From an uncultured Saprospiraceae bacterium (GTDB lineage Bacteria; Bacteroidota; Bacteroidia; Chitinophagales; Saprospiraceae), in NCBI GenBank assembly GCA_937921525.1, contig CAKZUM010000453.1, positions 1-5,870 on the forward strand: a stretch of DNA of 5,870 bases, read 5' to 3'. Below are positions 1 to 3,500 of this stretch, one piece after another. The translations under genes were made by a program, and so were the position numbers. The notes under the pieces were generated by a model that worked only from the letters and a program-made list of their open reading frames with translations, had not been told where the DNA came from and made no database searches. Every line of letters begins with the position of its first letter. Positions within the stretch are counted from its first letter, which is position 1.

Positions 1-15
1 GATTCTAACAATTGA

Positions 16-441
16 TCACCGCCGCCGCTGAGGCACCTTAGTCGTCGCAAATAATCTTTTGACACTATACTTCCCACTTCCATTGGCCCACATGAGTAAA
101 AGACCGCCTAATATGGCTAAATTTTTAGTAAATAAAATGGCTTGTATTCTTTGTTCCTCTGGTGGGTAGTTCCAATAGTCATGGACGATAAAAGTAACAG
201 GTATCCAGTAGACGGTCAATAAGAAAGCACCTAGTCCAGAGCGATAGCCTAAGAGTACCAATGCCCCCCCTAATACGAGTAAAAAAATAGCCCCATATAA
301 GAGTAGATTTTGGTGCGCATCTATCCCAAATGCCGTCATGGATGCTTTGGTATCTTTAAAATAAAATATAGAATCGTAAGCTTCGTATAAAAATATGAAG
401 GAGAGTAGTATTCTTCCTAATAGATCTATGATGTCTTTCAT
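16..441 (-). CDS. DoxX family small integral membrane protein
   Basis: This is a complete 141-residue gene, the usual length for the DoxX family, starting at ATG (439-441) and ending at TGA (16-18). Four hydrophobic segments are visible at about residues 8-28, 45-65, 69-87 and 102-119. The first begins with the family-like 'LGRILLSFIFLYEA'. The last carries the typical DoxX ending, a KNLAILGGLLLMW helix followed by a G-S-G-K-Y-S stretch. The tail (KVPQRRR) is strongly basic and probably cytoplasmic. Known relatives include the membrane subunits of archaeal thiosulfate:quinone oxidoreductase and the mycobacterial DoxX that works with SodA in redox defence; most Bacteroidota members have no assigned function, and none is claimed here. 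The start is supported by an A-rich leader (AATTAAAAAAAC) just before the ATG, with no Shine-Dalgarno sequence. A terminator separates it from the upstream giant gene and a promoter candidate lies just before it, so it is probably transcribed on its own. Confidence 0.85.
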   Translation of the reverse strand: MKDIIDLLGRILLSFIFLYEAYDSIFYFKDTKASMTAFGIDAHQNLLLYGAIFLLVLGGALVLLGYRSGLGAFLLTVYWIPVTFIVHDYWNYPPEEQRIQAILFTKNLAILGGLLLMWANGSGKYSVKRLFATTKVPQRRR

Positions 442-451
442 GTTTTTTTAA

Positions 452-486
452 TTGGGCGCAAAGCTAATTAAAAAAAACTAGTACAA
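452..486 (-). promoter_or_regulatory. Candidate Bacteroidota-type promoter for the DoxX gene
   Basis: On the minus strand, TAGCTTTG (466 down to 459) matches the Bacteroidota -7 consensus TAnnTTTG exactly. A TTG (486 down to 484) lies 17 bases upstream, at the short end of the usual spacing for the -33 element. Transcription would start near 452-455, leaving a short A-rich leader of roughly 11-14 bases before the ATG at 441. The -33 element coincides with the end of the T tract of the preceding terminator. The -7 match is seen directly; activity is inferred. Confidence 0.5.
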
Positions 487-523
487 AAAAGAAGGGGTAG
501 TTTATTACTAAACTACCCCTTCT
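485..523 (-). terminator. Intrinsic terminator of the giant surface-protein gene
   Basis: A perfect inverted repeat pairs 490-504 with 509-523, giving a 15-bp stem around the four-base loop at 505-508. The stem contains a run of four G:C pairs (AAGGGGTAG/CTACCCCTT). Read on the minus strand it is followed at once by TTTTTT (490-485), and a second T run lies at 477-470. No comparable T tract follows on the plus side, so it acts for minus-strand transcription. It lies 44 bases past the stop of the giant gene and isolates it from the DoxX gene. Confidence 0.85.
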
Positions 524-537
524 AAAGATTATTGTGA

Positions 538-560
538 GCTTGGTGGCTGAGCCACCAAGC
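538..560 (-). other. Perfect 10-bp hairpin directly after the giant gene's stop codon
   Basis: GCTTGGTGGC (538-547) and GCCACCAAGC (551-560) are exact reverse complements around a three-base loop. The hairpin starts seven bases after the TAA stop (568-570) and lies within the predicted 3' untranslated RNA, upstream of the terminator. It has no T tract on either strand, so it is not an intrinsic terminator by itself. A role in mRNA 3'-end stability or as a backup pause site is possible; the structure is certain, the role is not. Confidence 0.6.
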
Positions 561-567
561 ATTCTTC

Positions 568-3500
568 TTATCTAACTATCTGTACATACCCACTCATTGG
601 GTCAGACTTATCGCCAAGATCTAGTACATAGAAGTAAGTACCATCTGGAAGATTTTCCAATTCAAAAGTTCCTTGCCAAGGCTCTGCGTTGGTGTATCCT
701 TTCTTATTGTAAACTTCATTACCCCATCTGTTAAAGATCGTTAACTCATTGTCTGGGTAGCCTTCAATACCTAGTATTTTGAACGAGTCATTTACGCCAT
801 CGTTGTTAGGAGAGAAACCACTGAAGATCGTTAAGTCTTCACAAGCAATTGTTATTGAAACTGTTGCCGTATCTGCACCGAACTCATTTTCGATAAAGTA
901 AGTGAACGTATCTGCTTCCACGCTACAATAATCTGTATTTGGTATGAAGCTTATCGTTCCATCAGGATTGATAAACACCGTTGCATTTTCTGGCATTTCT
1001 AGTATTCCAAAGTCTTCTAATATTCCGTTAATGGTATCATTTTCAATGATGTCCAATATCAATGTCTCATTAGAAACGGTCATTGTATCATCGTTAACAG
1101 CCATTGGTAGTAAGTCTGCAAAATCTGTTACAACTCTGAATGTGATAATCGTTGTATCACAAACATTGTTGGCATCACAAGCAACTATACACAATGTATC
1201 GTTTCCTTCAGATAATGTTTCTACATCCATACATGCTGTAATTGGATTCAAGTCGATATTAATATGCTCTGGTTCGTCGCATATATTCTCGAAGGAAACA
1301 ATGTTCGCTCCAAGCTCTTCTAAATCAAAGCAGTACGTTGTATCCTGTCCTAGTAATATGCTCATGACTACTGTATCCGCTATTGGTTGTCGAACATTAA
1401 TGTTAAAGACGGTTGTATCACATACGCCCTCTTCATCACACATGACAATACATGCGAAGTCCATTCCTACTTGAAGCGTTGAAATATCGAAACAAGGCTC
1501 ATCCCCTAGCATGATTACTTCAGCAGCTGTGCCACTTGCCTCGCTACAAATGTTTGTTACTGTAGCTAAAATTCCAGGTAATACTTCAGGCTCTAAACAA
1601 ACCGTCTCTGTCATTCCTAAAACAATATCAAAGTCAACTGTATCAAGCGATGCTAATGGTATTACTTCAATCACAATGTTGGTCGTATCACAAGTACCTT
1701 CCGCATCACAAAGTTCGATACATAAAGCATCTACGCCTAAGGCTATTCCTTCGTAAGTAATACAGTTGTTTTCTTCGTCAATCATATAGTCGATCATGCC
1801 TGTTGCTTTCTCTTCACAGATGTTGCGAATGCTTTCAACTTCTACATCCAATTGCCCCATGTTTAAACAAATCGTATGTGTCTGTCCTACTAGTATTGTT
1901 GTATCAATATCTGCTGCTATATCTGCTACCGAACAATCAATCAAGAAATTGTATTCGTAATCACATCCAATAATCATGTCTGTAACTGATACAATACTAC
2001 TTCCAGTCGGAAGTGTAATGGAAACTTTATCGGAGGTGAGTACTAAGCCTCTTCCTACATCTCCTACATCTCCTGTCTGTGTTTGCGTGACTAATAAGTT
2101 ACCATAAATAACTCCTTGTCTACCTCCTACTGCGGCAAATAAGCTATTATCAAATACCCAGTTTCCAGTTCGATCTAAACTATTTAATTCAGATATTAAC
2201 TCAGGAATCGAATCAAATGCACCAGTTACCTCTACACTATCAATACTCCAAACGAATGTGTATGGACCTTCACTTCCACCACCTGGTACAGGGAACATAC
2301 TGAAAGAGAATGTTGTATCAGGAACGCATAAGTCTGGCGTTATTATCTCATCATTGACTCTTACTGTAAAGCTATCTAATTGCTCTGGGTTGATTTCCAA
2401 ACAAATCGTTGTCGCTTCACACTCTTCTGAGAGGATCGTTAATTCTCCGTTATAAACTTCAGGACATTCCTTACAAGTAATCACCGCTCTAAGCGTATCC
2501 GAACAAGCTGCAACAGGATCTCTAACTACCACTTCGTGAGTGCCTAATGGAATTCTAATGCTAGTTCCATTAGGTGTTAGATTTGTATTCACTTCTAATA
2601 TTGCTTCCGCACCTGTATTGATCTGTGTGATGTTCAATGGGCCGTAAGTTGGGCCAGAGAATCCACAAGTAATCGTCAATAAAGTTTTATCAATCGTCCA
2701 TTCGCCAACGGCATCCCAAACATTCATGGAATCTATTAAATCATCCATCGTATTGAATTCACCCATGAAGGTATTATCGCCTACTCTCCAATTATCTACT
2801 CTGTATGGTCCTTCCTCTCCTCTATCAGGAACTGGGAAGTAAGTGTAGCTATAAGCAGAGTCATTCATACATCCTCTGAATTCTCCCGTGTATGGCATAC
2901 CATCCAAGAAGAACTCGTAGTTATTCATTTGATTCAACGGTAATTCTAAGCAGTATGGGAATCCTTCTTCACAGTCTTCTGTGATTTCATTGATTGAATC
3001 ATCCACTAGTATACCTTGACATTCATCTGCAACGGTGATATTAACATAAGTCGTATCACATACATTATTTTCATCACATAAGACTAGACAGAATTTATCC
3101 GTATCTCCAATTTGTAAATTTTCTGATGGTATATATCTCGCACAAGTACTAGTGCCTAATACCGTCACCTCACCATTAGCTGGCATATTACATATACTCA
3201 ATGTCAAGTTTGAGCTAGCTAATTGATCAGATGGTAAACAGATTTCTGTAGCAAGTCCTTCCGCGATAGTCACCTCTAAATTATCGGTAGTTGGTTGTAT
3301 CGTTGCTACGACTCTAGTGTCAATACACTCATTCGTAACCGCATCACAAATTCTAACACCAATGGTATCAATTCCTCCAACAGAATTTGATTGGTAACGG
3401 ATACAACCTGAGGTTGCATTGATCTGATAATTTCCTAAGTCAGTTGCTCCTTCTAGGCTACCATTTAATCCTTCAGCAGTTAAGTTTTCTCCGAATGACT

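Noticed and set aside
538..560. Perfect palindrome as an IS end or recombination attachment site
   Set aside because: There is no transposase or integrase, no flanking target duplication and no second copy in the window; its place after the stop codon fits an RNA 3' structure better.
760..830. S-P-N-N-D-G-V-N-D-S motif as a dockerin or EF-hand calcium loop
   Set aside because: The motif is the standard opening of the T9SS type B sorting domain, and the following FNRWGNEVY and LPDGTYFYV confirm that family; no second dockerin loop is present.
944..1474. Plus-strand open frame of 176 residues, and similar shorter ones at 1511-1756, 2258-2455, 4283-4528 and 4754-5074
   Set aside because: All lie opposite the giant gene, have low-complexity Ser/Thr/Val-rich translations with no recognisable domain, and are explained by the codon use of the sense strand.
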